In this document: positions 1 through 9,184 of the stretch, one piece after another
Numbering within the stretch: position 1 is the stretch's first letter
Layout of the letters: every line of letters starts with the position of its first letter
Assembly: GCF_900103915.1 (NCBI RefSeq)
Contig: NZ_FNIG01000006.1
Coordinates: 151,575 to 215,574 of the forward strand
Reading direction: 5' to 3'
From: Tenuibacillus multivorans
GTDB taxonomy: Bacteria; Bacillota; Bacilli; Bacillales; Alkalibacillaceae
DNA length: 64,000 nucleotides
Program-made: the position numbers and the translations under genes
Notes under the pieces: model-generated
Databases searched by the model: none
What the model was told of the DNA's origin: nothing
The model's input: only the letters and a program-made list of their open reading frames with translations

Positions 1-579
1 GTCATCTGCTTTAACGAGTGGAGCTACTTCACGTTCAGAATCTAATTGGTCTCTTTTTCTAATTTCCTCTTTCAGCTGTTCTAAATCTGATTCAAAGCCA
101 TTTTCAAGATTCTCCTTATGGCGCCTTAGAGCTCTTTCCTCAACTGAAGCAATTAAAAACACCTTTAATTCAGCGTTCGGTAATACAAAAGTTCCTATAT
201 CGCGTCCATCCATCACAACATTACCTTCTCGAGCTAATGAACGCTGCATGTCGACTAATTTTTCTCTTACCAGTTGATGTTTGGCAACCATTGATACATT
301 ATTGGTTACGTCTTTATCTCTAATTTTTTTGGTCACGTCATGTTCATTTATATAAACCTCTTGGCCATCCTTGTCATTTTTAAATGTGATTGCAATTTCT
401 TCAGCCAATTGAGTTAATGAATGTTCATCATCGACGTCGATATTTGACTCCAAAGCAGCTAAAGTTAAGGCTCGATACATCGCGCCTGTATCAATATATA
501 CGTAACCTAATCGTTTAGCGATCATTTTTGCGACCGTACTCTTACCTGCAGCTGCTGGTCCATCTATTGCGATTCTCAT
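1..579 (-). CDS. cmk: Cytidylate kinase, C-terminus cut by window edge
   Basis: Cytosolic CMP/dCMP kinase that transfers a phosphate from ATP to CMP in pyrimidine nucleotide synthesis. The first 193 codons are present and the frame runs off the left edge; family members are about 220-230 residues. The N-terminus carries the P-loop GPAAAGKST at residues 7-15, followed by the family's DTGAMYR segment near residue 30 and a DGRDIGT segment that contacts nucleotide. The ATG at 579 follows an AGGAGG ribosome binding site. The next gene upstream is the PilZ protein motI, as in Bacillus subtilis. Identification is secure; only the C-terminal lid region is missing from view. Confidence 0.95.
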   Translation of the reverse strand, partial: MRIAIDGPAAAGKSTVAKMIAKRLGYVYIDTGAMYRALTLAALESNIDVDDEHSLTQLAEEIAITFKNDKDGQEVYINEHDVTKKIRDKDVTNNVSMVAKHQLVREKLVDMQRSLAREGNVVMDGRDIGTFVLPNAELKVFLIASVEERALRRHKENLENGFESDLEQLKEEIRKRDQLDSEREVAPLVKADD

Positions 580-606
580 TTGCAATCCTCCTGGTTGTCC
601 AATTAA

Positions 607-1275
607 TTATTGATTTAATACTTTCCTTCGATTATCAAGCTGCTTTTCGAAGCAAAATTTAATCATTTTTTCTCTTTCTTTTTCATCTATGTTGACAAAT
701 TTATATGTAATTTTGGATGATGAAGCATCATGGCCACGTATCGTGCGGATCACTTCAGCCTGAGAAAAGAAATAACTATAATCATTAGACTGAAATGGAA
801 GGACGATTGAAATATCCATTATATCCCCAGATTGATATTCCTTTTCTTTTCCTAAACCGACAACAGCTATGCCTCCACCACTTATATCAATCGTACGCGT
901 GATTAAAGGCGATTGATCCTCTTGTTTGGGATGGATCGCTACATCCAACGGAACTTCAACACGAACATATTCTCGACGTTGTATTTTTCTAAATTCATCT
1001 TTATTTGGCATTTTAATCGTAAGTACAGGGATTTTCATTTTTTTACGTCCTATAACCTCAGTTGAAAACTTATAAACGTTACCATCGTGCCCAACATAAG
1101 ATACCATAAATTCCGAGCCATCTAAAAATAAAGACGTCCGACCCGTTCTTTCACTTATAGGATAGTCAATATAAATATATTTTTTCGAAATCTCAGCAAT
1201 TTTACACTGAAAACGTTCTTCTACTTCACCGTTTTTTATGGTCTCTATTGTTAAACGTGTTCCAATTTTCAACAT
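607..1275 (-). CDS. motI: PilZ-domain c-di-GMP receptor, MotI/YpfA-like flagellar brake
   Basis: A 222-residue protein with an N-terminal YcgR-like beta domain (about 1-95) and a C-terminal PilZ domain. The c-di-GMP binding signatures are visible: RxxxR at residues 101-105 and D-I-S-x-x-G from residue 130. The B. subtilis homologue (YpfA/DgrA/MotI) binds c-di-GMP and holds the flagellar stator protein MotA to slow swimming. No motility gene lies in this window; the gene sits in its conserved place between ypeB and cmk. Function is inferred from motif, length and synteny. Confidence 0.88.
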   Translation of the reverse strand: MLKIGTRLTIETIKNGEVEERFQCKIAEISKKYIYIDYPISERTGRTSLFLDGSEFMVSYVGHDGNVYKFSTEVIGRKKMKIPVLTIKMPNKDEFRKIQRREYVRVEVPLDVAIHPKQEDQSPLITRTIDISGGGIAVVGLGKEKEYQSGDIMDISIVLPFQSNDYSYFFSQAEVIRTIRGHDASSSKITYKFVNIDEKEREKMIKFCFEKQLDNRRKVLNQ

Positions 1276-1328
1276 AATTGAATTCCCTCCCGTTTTCTGC
1301 TACCCTTATTATGGCAAAAAAAATGAAA

Positions 1329-1356
1329 AAGGAAAAGACTTAATTGTCTTTTCCTT
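1329..1356 (-). terminator. Rho-independent terminator after ypeB
   Basis: On the minus strand, perfect 11-bp arms (AAGGAAAAGAC / GTCTTTTCCTT) around a six-base loop are followed by a T-rich tail. It lies between the ypeB stop and the motI start, so it should end the sleB-ypeB transcript. Confidence 0.85.
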
Positions 1357-1367
1357 CCCTACAGTTT

Positions 1368-2711
1368 CTAACTCATCCCATAAATTTGCTCTGATTGTTG
1401 TAATTTCTCGACCTTTTCTTCAAATCCGTCGTTTGCGTTGATATAAACTCGGTAAGTTTGATCGTTCATCGTACCGAATATTTCATAACAAAGGACTTTT
1501 TCACCTAAATCATTTTCAATAACAGCTTTCCTTGTTTGTTTAACTTCAATATTAGGATTAACATAAGTCTTTGCTTCTTCTTCAGATAAGTTATCTTGGA
1601 AATCAGTTTCTTCATCCGATGATGAATTAATAATATAATCTCTTGCTGTCAAACCGATTATATCACCATTATCCAATGCAACCTTAACTTGAAGACTGTC
1701 TGGATAATAATAAACATCATCTTCAACTTTGACGAATCGGAAAACACCGACACTTTCATATTGTGAGCTTTCTACCATTTCAACTTGTTCATAACCGATA
1801 TCATTTAATAATTCTTTAGCTTGTTTCATTCCATCATTCAAACTAATTTTTTTCTCTCCAACATCTCGAGTTAACATATATGAGACCATGTTTGCCCCTT
1901 GTTTTGTTACCTCAGCATATCCATGCAATTCTCCTGTGTCAAAGGATACGTTATACATTGGAATATCTGAACCTTCACCAGTTTCAGTCACTTGTAATTC
2001 GATATCACCATCTAATTCAAACCTTTTATGAACAAAATCTTCAATTTCTTGTTCATTATAGTTTTTGCCGGTTAGTTTAATTTCTTTTTCGCCTGCATCA
2101 CTATTTAATGTGAACGCTCCTTCATTTTCACTCGTATTAAATTGTTCAGAATTTTTCTCAATGGTTTGTAAACCATCAATGATCGTATTGTCACCTGGTT
2201 CATTTGTTGCTAGTGCGACTTCTACATCCATCCATCTCAAACCTTCGTCTAGTACTTCGTGTTGAACAGAACGCAATTCACGCTTAATCTCAGTCGAGTT
2301 TTGGTATAATTGATTAAGTAATTCTTTTTCATCTTGATTTAAAGGTTCTTCTTCTAGACCTCTTACAGCCACACGATATGAGAATTCACCAATGTTCGTA
2401 AGAAATTCCTCAGTCTTATTAAAAGGTAATAAGGTTAACGGAAGCTGTCCTACATCAGCTTGTGCCTCAGCGGAAATCTTCCAAATCTCTGTCAATTGAG
2501 GTGATAAATTTTCTGGTGTATTCATTGCCAACACTGTACCAATTTTTTCATTTAGTAAATCAATTCGATAAGTTAGGTCGTGAAAGGAACGTTGATAGTT
2601 GTTCTCAGCTTGTATGAGTATAGCGTTCTTCTCTTGATGTTCTTGGTAGCCGTAAATGATTGAACCTATGAACCCAACCAATAGTACAATATATAAAACC
2701 CAACGCATCAC
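1368..2711 (-). CDS. ypeB: Germination protein YpeB
   Basis: A 447-residue protein with one N-terminal membrane helix (about residues 4-22) and a long extracytoplasmic region, close to the 450 residues of B. subtilis YpeB. Known role: it is needed to localise and stabilise the cortex-lytic enzyme SleB at the inner spore membrane; its C-terminal PepSY-type repeats (from about residue 200) are inhibitor-like modules. It lies 12 bp after sleB, the usual bicistron. Start is either GTG at 2711 or ATG at 2708; the AGGGAGG site fits the GTG slightly better. Confidence is high from length, topology and gene pairing. Confidence 0.93.
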   Translation of the reverse strand: MMRWVLYIVLLVGFIGSIIYGYQEHQEKNAILIQAENNYQRSFHDLTYRIDLLNEKIGTVLAMNTPENLSPQLTEIWKISAEAQADVGQLPLTLLPFNKTEEFLTNIGEFSYRVAVRGLEEEPLNQDEKELLNQLYQNSTEIKRELRSVQHEVLDEGLRWMDVEVALATNEPGDNTIIDGLQTIEKNSEQFNTSENEGAFTLNSDAGEKEIKLTGKNYNEQEIEDFVHKRFELDGDIELQVTETGEGSDIPMYNVSFDTGELHGYAEVTKQGANMVSYMLTRDVGEKKISLNDGMKQAKELLNDIGYEQVEMVESSQYESVGVFRFVKVEDDVYYYPDSLQVKVALDNGDIIGLTARDYIINSSSDEETDFQDNLSEEEAKTYVNPNIEVKQTRKAVIENDLGEKVLCYEIFGTMNDQTYRVYINANDGFEEKVEKLQQSEQIYGMS

Positions 2712-2723
2712 GCAAAAACCTCC

Positions 2724-3575
2724 CTATTTACAGAAAACATGTTTACCAATCCTCTTTATTTGTGGCCTAGACCAAATCCAATCAGACGTAGCTGTGTCAG
2801 GATTAAAATAATAGGTGGCACCTCCTGAAGGGTCCCAGCCATTTAGAGCATCAATAACGGCTTCTTTTGCTTGGCTATTTGGCTCCATATAAAACTGACC
2901 ATCAGCAACTGCGGTAAATGCAAGTGGTTCAAAAATGACGCCTGAAATTGAATCAGGGAAAGTAGAATCATCTACACGGTTTAATATAACTGCTGCTATA
3001 GCCACTTGTCCGACATATGGCTCACCTCTAGCTTCAGAATACACAGCCTGAGATAATAACTGAATATCATTTTGTGAATAACCTTTAGGAACATTTGTTG
3101 CTGTAGGTTCTTCTGGTGTCCCTTCTTGAGCTTGACCTTGGCCTTGGCCTTGACCTTGTCCTTGGTTTTGTCCTTGTGATTGTTGAGCCTCCGACCATGG
3201 ACGTTTTTGACCACCATAATGTGTAAATTCTCTGCCCTGTCTAATCTGTTCCTTTACCCATCCCTCGTCGTATTCTGAAGCTCGAGTTAACATGTCTTTC
3301 GTTTTTTGACCAACAAGTCCATCTACTTCAAGACCGAATTCATTTTGGAAATTCCTAACAGCCCAATAGGTCCCCCACCCAAATACGCCATCAATCTTTC
3401 CGTTATAAAATCCTATATATTGCAATCTAGATTGCAATTCGATGACATCATCTCCAGTGGCACCTTGTTGAATCACTTGCTCCGTAAAAGCATTAGTTGA
3501 AACATCGGTAGTTGATATGCCAAACAACAATATGACAGCTAATACTAATAATCTTAATAATTTGAGCTTACTCAA
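2724..3575 (-). CDS. sleB: Spore cortex-lytic enzyme SleB
   Basis: Lytic transglycosylase that cleaves cortex peptidoglycan at germination. Order: signal peptide (about 1-30), a peptidoglycan-binding repeat with the VIELQSRLQYIGFY and GVFGWGT segments, a low-complexity Gln/Gly linker, and the Hydrolase_2 catalytic domain with AVYSEARGEP containing the likely catalytic Glu. The start is set to TTG at 3575, ten bases after GAGGAGG; the longer in-frame start at 3599 would place that ribosome binding site inside the gene. Expression in the forespore is expected from B. subtilis. The linker is encoded by a hexanucleotide repeat (see findings). Confidence 0.94.
   Translation of the reverse strand: MSKLKLLRLLVLAVILLFGISTTDVSTNAFTEQVIQQGATGDDVIELQSRLQYIGFYNGKIDGVFGWGTYWAVRNFQNEFGLEVDGLVGQKTKDMLTRASEYDEGWVKEQIRQGREFTHYGGQKRPWSEAQQSQGQNQGQGQGQGQGQAQEGTPEEPTATNVPKGYSQNDIQLLSQAVYSEARGEPYVGQVAIAAVILNRVDDSTFPDSISGVIFEPLAFTAVADGQFYMEPNSQAKEAVIDALNGWDPSGGATYYFNPDTATSDWIWSRPQIKRIGKHVFCK
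3125..3177 (-). repeat. Imperfect hexanucleotide repeat (CAAGGN) inside sleB
   Basis: About eight imperfect copies of a 6-bp unit (CCTTGN on the plus strand) encode a Gln-Gly-rich linker in SleB between the peptidoglycan-binding and catalytic domains. Because the unit is a multiple of three, gain or loss of units changes linker length without breaking the frame. Confidence 0.85.
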
Positions 3576-3649
3576 TGTTGTGATTCCTCCTCGTATCAAA
3601 CAATATATGCCCTATTATCATTTGTTTTTTTAGGTTTAATATTCTTATA

Positions 3650-3683
3650 AAAATAAAAAAAGCTGACAGATAAACTGTCAGCC
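3650..3683 (-). terminator. Rho-independent terminator after ansA
   Basis: Minus-strand hairpin GCTGACAG-loop-CTGTCAGC followed by seven T residues, just after the ansA stop codon and before sleB. Confidence 0.9.
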
Positions 3684-3711
3684 AAACATAATTCATATCA
3701 AGTTATTATAT

Positions 3712-4668
3712 TTAAAAATTAAACGATTCAACATCTGCCGAAAGCATTACTGAAAGCTTGACCCTTGCTTTCTTACTGTCATAATCACTCCCTAATATGA
3801 CACCATGGTTAATTAGATCATAGGCACTGCCTTCATAATCATAGGTGGGATAGACAGCTCCTTCCTCTGATGCAGTTGTCATAACCATTGTGATACCATC
3901 ATCTTTACACCTTCTAATAGCTGGCATCATATTAGGGGGAACTTGACCCCTTCCGACCCCTTCGATAACGATACCTTTAGCATTAGTCTCTCTAATCGCA
4001 TCTAATATAGTACCATCTGCATCAATATAACACTTAACGATATCAACCTTAGGTAAATAGTCACTGATTTCATAGGTGTCATGTTTAATAGGCCGTTGAA
4101 AAACCTGTACTTCATCATTATCAATAATACCTAAATAACCAAATCCAAATGCATTAAAACCTTGAATATTACTAGCATGCTCCTTTTTGACATGCCTTGA
4201 AGCAAAAATTCGCTCATTAAATACAACAACCGTTCCACACTTATGTAAATCCTCACTACATGCCGTGTAAATGGCGTGTCGTAAATTAATGTAGACATCA
4301 CTACCTATTTCAGAAATCGAGCGTTGTGAGCCTGTCACAACAACTGGTCTCGAATCATTAATGGTTAAATCTAAAAAATATGCTGTTTCCTCAAGTGTAT
4401 CCGTTCCGTGCGTAATAACGACACCGTCAACCGACTCATCTTGAAAATAAAAATCAACTTTTTTCTTTAGCAAAATCCAATCATGTGAATTTAAATGAAC
4501 ACTAGGCTTTTGAAAGGCTGAATCAATTTGGATCTGGATTTCATCAGGTAAATCGCAAAATGATGCTAATTCTTCACCTGTCATGGCACCTGATTTTAGC
4601 TTACCGCTATTTTCATTTGGTTTACTTGCAATCGTTCCACCAGTAGTAATTAATACGACTTTTTTCAT
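3712..4668 (-). CDS. ansA: Type I (cytoplasmic) L-asparaginase
   Basis: Hydrolyses L-asparagine to aspartate and ammonia. The 318-residue protein lacks a signal peptide, fitting the cytoplasmic class. Both catalytic signatures are present: TTGGTIA at residues 8-14, with the nucleophilic Thr, and THGTDTLEET from residue 86, with the second Thr-Asp pair. It starts 2 bp after the ypdA stop, so the two genes probably share a transcript, and it has its own terminator. In some bacilli prsW lies between this block and sleB; it is absent here. AnsB-like paralogues cannot be excluded as the nearest relative. Confidence 0.92.
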   Translation of the reverse strand: MKKVVLITTGGTIASKPNENSGKLKSGAMTGEELASFCDLPDEIQIQIDSAFQKPSVHLNSHDWILLKKKVDFYFQDESVDGVVITHGTDTLEETAYFLDLTINDSRPVVVTGSQRSISEIGSDVYINLRHAIYTACSEDLHKCGTVVVFNERIFASRHVKKEHASNIQGFNAFGFGYLGIIDNDEVQVFQRPIKHDTYEISDYLPKVDIVKCYIDADGTILDAIRETNAKGIVIEGVGRGQVPPNMMPAIRRCKDDGITMVMTTASEEGAVYPTYDYEGSAYDLINHGVILGSDYDSKKARVKLSVMLSADVESFNF

Positions 4669-4670
4669 AA

Positions 4671-5657
4671 CTATTCACCATTGTCCCTTTTTTTCATGAT
4701 TCGATCAGCAATTAATTTCCCGTGATGACGTCCATTCTCAATAAAAATTTCATTATTGTTATAGCCAGCAGCAATGACACCGGCGATATATATGTTTTTA
4801 ATATTGGTTTCCATGTGCTCATCAAACATTGGTCGACCAGTATCAGCATCAATTTCGATCCCAATGTTTTTAAGGAAACTTTGATCTGGATGATAACCAA
4901 TCATCGCAAACACATAATCTGCCTCAATAGTAAGCTCCTCACCATTGATTTCGGTTATTAATTCCTTATCTTTAATTTCCTTTATATGGGCATTAAAATA
5001 CATATTAATCTTATGATGTTTAACTAATGATTGAAATAACGGCAAAATCCACGGTTTTACACTAGGAGAATAATCACTTCCACGATAGAGCACTGATACA
5101 TCAGCGCCAGCTTTCTCCAATTCTAAAGTTGCGTCGACTGCTGAGTTCTTTCCGCCTACTACAACAACCTTCTTATTAAAATAAGGATGCCCCTCTTTAA
5201 AATAATGCGTGACATGAGGTAATTGCTCACCTTTAATGCCAAGTCGGTTAGGGTGATCATAGTACCCTGTCGCAATGATGACATGTTTTGCTAAATACTG
5301 ATGTTCATTACCTTTTTCGGTTCGAGTTTGTAATATAAATTGATTATTTTTTGTATTTAGAGTGATGACCTTTTCATAATTATTTATTCTTAATTGACCT
5401 CGCTCTGCCACAGTCCTATAATAGGTCAACGCCTCGTTTCTTACCGGTTTTTGACGTTCAGAAATAAACGGAATATCACCTATTTCTAGTTTTTCACTTG
5501 AGCTAAAAAACGTCTGATGTGTAGGGTAATTATAAATAGCATTGGCGATATTCCCTTTTTCTATAATTAACGGTTCAATACCTTGCTTTTGCAACTCCAG
5601 TGCAGCAGACATACCACATGGTCCTGCACCTATGATGATCACTTCTTCCGTTTGCAT
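4671..5657 (-). CDS. ypdA: YpdA-family FAD-dependent bacillithiol disulfide reductase
   Basis: Thioredoxin-reductase-like flavoprotein. A Rossmann motif GAGPCGMSAA at the N-terminus binds FAD and VVGGKNSAVDA near residue 170 binds NADPH; the last third has IYIAGVIAAG, the second FAD contact. Members (YpdA/Bdr) reduce bacillithiol disulfide with NADPH. Cys in GPCG is the conserved YpdA cysteine. The start is placed at ATG 5657, which follows AGGAGTGGAG; an upstream in-frame ATG would add 13 residues before the conserved N-terminus. It lies between gudB and ansA, as in other bacilli. Confidence 0.9.
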   Translation of the reverse strand: MQTEEVIIIGAGPCGMSAALELQKQGIEPLIIEKGNIANAIYNYPTHQTFFSSSEKLEIGDIPFISERQKPVRNEALTYYRTVAERGQLRINNYEKVITLNTKNNQFILQTRTEKGNEHQYLAKHVIIATGYYDHPNRLGIKGEQLPHVTHYFKEGHPYFNKKVVVVGGKNSAVDATLELEKAGADVSVLYRGSDYSPSVKPWILPLFQSLVKHHKINMYFNAHIKEIKDKELITEINGEELTIEADYVFAMIGYHPDQSFLKNIGIEIDADTGRPMFDEHMETNIKNIYIAGVIAAGYNNNEIFIENGRHHGKLIADRIMKKRDNGE

Positions 5658-5683
5658 ATTGACTCCACTCCTAAGCAAAGAAA

Positions 5684-5713
5684 AATCTCCTACCAAAATA
5701 ATGATAGGAGATT
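5684..5713 (-). terminator. Rho-independent terminator after gudB
   Basis: Minus-strand arms AATCTCCTA / TAGGAGATT with a 12-base loop and a following TTTTT, between the gudB stop and the ypdA start. Confidence 0.8.
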
Positions 5714-5745
5714 GTATTTAAATAATCAAATTGAAAGTCCAACTT

Positions 5746-7014
5746 TTATATCCAGCCACGGAAACGAGAAGCTTCAGTCATTTTTCTAACACCAACCATA
5801 TAGGCAGCTAAACGCATATCAACTTGGCGATTTTGTGAAGTCGTATAGACATTATTAAAGGCTTTCACTAATACTTCTCGTAACTTTTCTTGAACTTCTT
5901 CGTCTTTCCAGTAGTAGCCTTGGTTATTTTGTACCCATTCAAAGTAGGAAACAGTTACCCCACCTGCTGATGCTAATACATCAGGTACAAGTAAAATATC
6001 TCTTTCCGTTAAAATCTTAGTCGCTTCTAGTGTCGTCGGACCATTAGCGGCCTCAACGACAATGTTTGAATTAATTTGATGGGCGTTTTCTTTTGTAATT
6101 TGATTTTCAATCGCGGCGGGTACAAGAATATCCGTTTCTAATTCAAACATTTCGTCATTCGTAATCGTGTCTTCAAATAAATTCGTTACAGTTCCAAAGC
6201 TATCTCGACGGTCTAATAAGTAATCAATATCTAAACCATTCGGATCGTAAAGGGCGCCTTCTGCATCTGAAATAGCGATGACTTTTGCTCCCATATCGTA
6301 CATAAATTTTGCTAAGAAACTACCTGCATTTCCAAAGCCTTGTACAATAACACGAGCTCCTTTTATGTCGATTCCCCGCTTCTTACATGCTTCCTCTATG
6401 CAAATCGTAACCCCTTTAGCTGTCGCAGATTCTCTACCGTGAGATCCTCCAAGTACAATCGGTTTACCCGTTATAAACCCTGGATTATTGAATTCGTCAA
6501 TACGACTATATTCATCCATCATCCAAGCCATGATTTGTGAGTTTGTAAATACATCTGGTGCAGGAATATCCTTTGTAGGTCCTACAATTTGAGAAATCGC
6601 GCGTACATAACCGCGACTTAATGCCTCAAGCTCACGAAATGACATTTTTCTAGGATCGCATATAATGCCACCTTTACCACCACCATATGGAAGATCGACA
6701 ATTCCAGCTTTTAAGCTCATCCAAATTGATAAAGCTCTAACTTCATCTTCTGTGACATTTGGATGGAAACGAACGCCTCCTTTTGTTGGGCCAACAGCAT
6801 CATTGTGCTGTGCACGATAACCGGTGAATATTTTCACTTTACCATCATCCATGCGTACAGGTATACGCACAATCATCATTCTAACTGGTTCCCTCATTAG
6901 CTCGTAGGCCGCTTCAGGGTATCCCAATTTATTTAAAGCTGTTTTAATGACTTCTTGTGTCGATGTCAAAATATTATTGGTGTCTTGAGAATCTGCTTGA
7001 TTATCGGCTACCAT
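5746..7014 (-). CDS. gudB: NAD-dependent glutamate dehydrogenase (GudB/RocG type)
   Basis: Catabolic glutamate dehydrogenase, converting glutamate to 2-oxoglutarate and ammonia with NAD. The 422-residue length matches GudB/RocG. GPTKGGVRFHP (75-85) and PYGGGKGGI (109-117) form the substrate pocket with the catalytic Lys, and VQGFGNAGS is the NAD-binding loop. The region corresponding to the B. subtilis gudB duplication appears uninterrupted, so the enzyme should be active. ATG at 7014 follows AGGAGGT. The symbol gudB is chosen over rocG by synteny with ypdA; sequence alone does not separate them. Confidence 0.92.
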   Translation of the reverse strand: MVADNQADSQDTNNILTSTQEVIKTALNKLGYPEAAYELMREPVRMMIVRIPVRMDDGKVKIFTGYRAQHNDAVGPTKGGVRFHPNVTEDEVRALSIWMSLKAGIVDLPYGGGKGGIICDPRKMSFRELEALSRGYVRAISQIVGPTKDIPAPDVFTNSQIMAWMMDEYSRIDEFNNPGFITGKPIVLGGSHGRESATAKGVTICIEEACKKRGIDIKGARVIVQGFGNAGSFLAKFMYDMGAKVIAISDAEGALYDPNGLDIDYLLDRRDSFGTVTNLFEDTITNDEMFELETDILVPAAIENQITKENAHQINSNIVVEAANGPTTLEATKILTERDILLVPDVLASAGGVTVSYFEWVQNNQGYYWKDEEVQEKLREVLVKAFNNVYTTSQNRQVDMRLAAYMVGVRKMTEASRFRGWI

Positions 7015-7161
7015 GTGTTTACCTCCTATATTATAACAAGAAAAATATTATTAGTGCTTTCAATGACTAGTATACATTTTCGTATCGAATATGCAACATA
7101 AATAAACCTTTAAATTCCCAATAATAAGTACCTCTAACATCCGCCTTAACCTAAGACAATT

Positions 7162-8091
7162 TTAAGCCTTAATCGTTAGTTGAATAAATTGTTCTAACAT
7201 CTCTTCATAATTCATATCGACAGCTTTAGCAGCGTCTGGATATAAACTTGTCGGTGTCATTCCTGGCAGGGTATTGACTTCTAAAATTATCGGATCACCA
7301 TTATCCTTGAGTATAAAATCAACACGTGAATACGTTTCGCAGCCTAGAATTTGGTGTGCCTTTACCGCATAATCCTGAATTTTAGTTGTTAAGGTCTCGT
7401 CGATTTTTGCTGGACAAATATGTTCACTACCGCCTGCTGAATATTTAGACTCATAATCGTAATATTCACTCTTAGGTATAATTTCAATAATAGGTAATGA
7501 TTGTTCTTGACCTCGTTTACCTATAACGGCACAAGTCATCTCTCGACCTTTAACGTATTCCTCAACTAAAATCTCAAAATCATGTTCAAAAGCAAGTTCG
7601 ACAGCAGGTTTAACTTGACTTTCGTCACTCACAATCGTCAGCCCTAATGTCGAACCTTCTTGGTTTGGTTTAATCACAATAGGCAAAGAAAATTGCTGGT
7701 TGATATCTTCTACAATATTTTCTTGTGATTCATGTTTACCGTATGTGTTACCCTTGGCAATCGGAATGCCATTCATATAAAAAATTTGTTTTGCCTTTGT
7801 TTTATCCATTGCCAGAGACGATGCTAACACACCAGAACCAACATATGGAACACCCATTAAATCTAGTAGGCCTTGGACGGTTCCATCCTCTCCTTGCTTC
7901 CCGTGTAAACCAATAAATACAAGATCAACTGTTTTAATTTTTTCCATGACGTCTTCTAAATCTTTAGGGTTAAAATCAATATCCACAACGTCATGACCTC
8001 GTTTACTTAATGCTTGGATAATCCCTTTTCCTGAAGATAATGACACTTCTCTTTCCTTAGATGTCCCACCATATAATACTGCAATTTTCAA
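7162..8091 (-). CDS. ddl: D-alanine--D-alanine ligase
   Basis: ATP-grasp ligase that joins two D-Ala for peptidoglycan precursors. Visible signatures are the N-terminal VLYGGTSKEREVS, the HGKQGEDG loop near residue 70, and the C-terminal ILEVNTLPGMT metal/ATP site. The start is set to TTG at 8091 (309 residues), six bases after GAGGTG; a longer frame to 8148 reaches back into mecB and lacks a ribosome binding site. It begins 13 bp after mecB and is probably cotranscribed with it. In B. subtilis ddl lies elsewhere, so its place beside gudB is a local rearrangement. Confidence 0.93.
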   Translation of the reverse strand: MKIAVLYGGTSKEREVSLSSGKGIIQALSKRGHDVVDIDFNPKDLEDVMEKIKTVDLVFIGLHGKQGEDGTVQGLLDLMGVPYVGSGVLASSLAMDKTKAKQIFYMNGIPIAKGNTYGKHESQENIVEDINQQFSLPIVIKPNQEGSTLGLTIVSDESQVKPAVELAFEHDFEILVEEYVKGREMTCAVIGKRGQEQSLPIIEIIPKSEYYDYESKYSAGGSEHICPAKIDETLTTKIQDYAVKAHQILGCETYSRVDFILKDNGDPIILEVNTLPGMTPTSLYPDAAKAVDMNYEEMLEQFIQLTIKA

Positions 8092-8104
8092 CAAATTCAC
8101 CTCA

Positions 8105-8680
8105 TTAGAAGTAATGTACAAGGATTTGGAGTGCATTATTCTCTGCAATCACATTACCGTGTTCGTTTAGAATATAGGAAGTCATTGTACTCGGTGAGGC
8201 ATACTCTGACATAATTGAAATCAAGTCTCCTCTAATTCGCTCTGTCAATGACGTTTCATTTATATTGAGATAATATAAATCGTCATATGCATACAGGCTT
8301 GCGTTTAAATCAAATTGATTAATAATCGCCTTTGCCGACTGAATCACATCTTCAAAATCATTAAATACAAATATCATTTCTTTACTCTCATCCATTGTCA
8401 CTTTTAATTCGATATATTCTTCACTTTCCAATTGATCATTATCGTTCTGAGTCACGACGATAATCATGCCTTGGGCTTGTAGCATGTGAACTTTAACTTT
8501 CAACATGCCATCTAAATCCATATTTAATTCCTCACAAGCTTCATACAACATATCTTGAAACAACTGATTTGCTTTCGGTAAATTATTCCACAAATCTTCC
8601 TTTGTATAGCCTCGTTCGTTGAGGTCATCATAGGTTAGGAAAATTTTAAACTGGTTAACGCTAATTCGTTCTAATCGCAC
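8105..8680 (-). CDS. mecB: MecA-family ClpC adaptor (MecB/YpbH)
   Basis: Adaptor protein that delivers substrates to the ClpCP protease. The 191 residues show the MecA layout: a conserved N-terminus (MRLERISVNQFKIFLTYDDL), an acidic middle and a C-terminal ClpC-binding half. YpbH in B. subtilis is the MecA paralogue beside ypbD-ypbE-recQ, and the same neighbours are present here, so mecB is preferred over mecA. Start is GTG at 8680 after a GGTGGAGGTGG site. Substrate range cannot be read from sequence. Confidence 0.85.
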   Translation of the reverse strand: MRLERISVNQFKIFLTYDDLNERGYTKEDLWNNLPKANQLFQDMLYEACEELNMDLDGMLKVKVHMLQAQGMIIVVTQNDNDQLESEEYIELKVTMDESKEMIFVFNDFEDVIQSAKAIINQFDLNASLYAYDDLYYLNINETSLTERIRGDLISIMSEYASPSTMTSYILNEHGNVIAENNALQILVHYF

Positions 8681-8904
8681 GTAACCACCTCCACCATCTC
8701 ACTAATATCTTATGTATCATCCACTACGAAAATTGCCTGTATTATTAAAAACTTATTCAAACTTTTCATTTACTTTAATAAAACATTAAATATCAGACAA
8801 AAGTTGTTAGATAGATTTATTAATAATCTTTTCTACTCAATTGATCGGATTTCCTGCTATAATTCGACAAAAATCTCTCTTTTTCCCTATGACATTATAA
8901 AATA

Positions 8905-8930
8905 AAAAAGAGTGGCAATAAACCACTTTT
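8905..8930 (-). terminator. Probable terminator after the small membrane protein gene
   Basis: Minus-strand stem AGTGG / CCACT with a 7-base loop followed by C and six T residues. The stem is short but the T tract is good. It lies 36 bp after the stop of the 72-residue protein. The rest of the 8681-8965 gap is AT-rich with nothing else recognised. Confidence 0.6.
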
Positions 8931-8965
8931 GGTTGATTGGTATCGAATCATTAAAAATCCCTACA

Positions 8966-9184
8966 TTATTGTAACCAAAAATAATATATAAATGGAATAG
9001 ATATGATTAAAAAAATAAAAATTGTTACTAAACCTTTTAAAATGATTTGGCTGATTAGCAATTGATTCTTTTCTTTCCGAAATCGAGACTGATGCTTCTT
9101 ACTTCTCGGTGGTAAATTCAATACATCATCGACTTCCCGATCATTTTGATAACGTTTGGCTGAGCTTTCTTTCATGATTGTCAC
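8966..9184 (-). CDS. Small membrane protein, possible shortened YpbE-like protein
   Basis: 72 residues: a charged cytoplasmic N-terminus (about 1-45, rich in Lys and Arg) followed by one hydrophobic helix ending close to the C-terminus (FIFLIISIPFIYYFWLQ). In B. subtilis the gene at this position is ypbE, encoding a longer protein with a membrane helix and a C-terminal LysM domain. Here the stop falls right after the helix and a terminator follows, so no LysM is encoded. It overlaps the upstream protease gene by 44 bp. Either a shortened YpbE or an unrelated small protein; function unknown. Confidence 0.6.
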   Translation of the reverse strand: MTIMKESSAKRYQNDREVDDVLNLPPRSKKHQSRFRKEKNQLLISQIILKGLVTIFIFLIISIPFIYYFWLQ

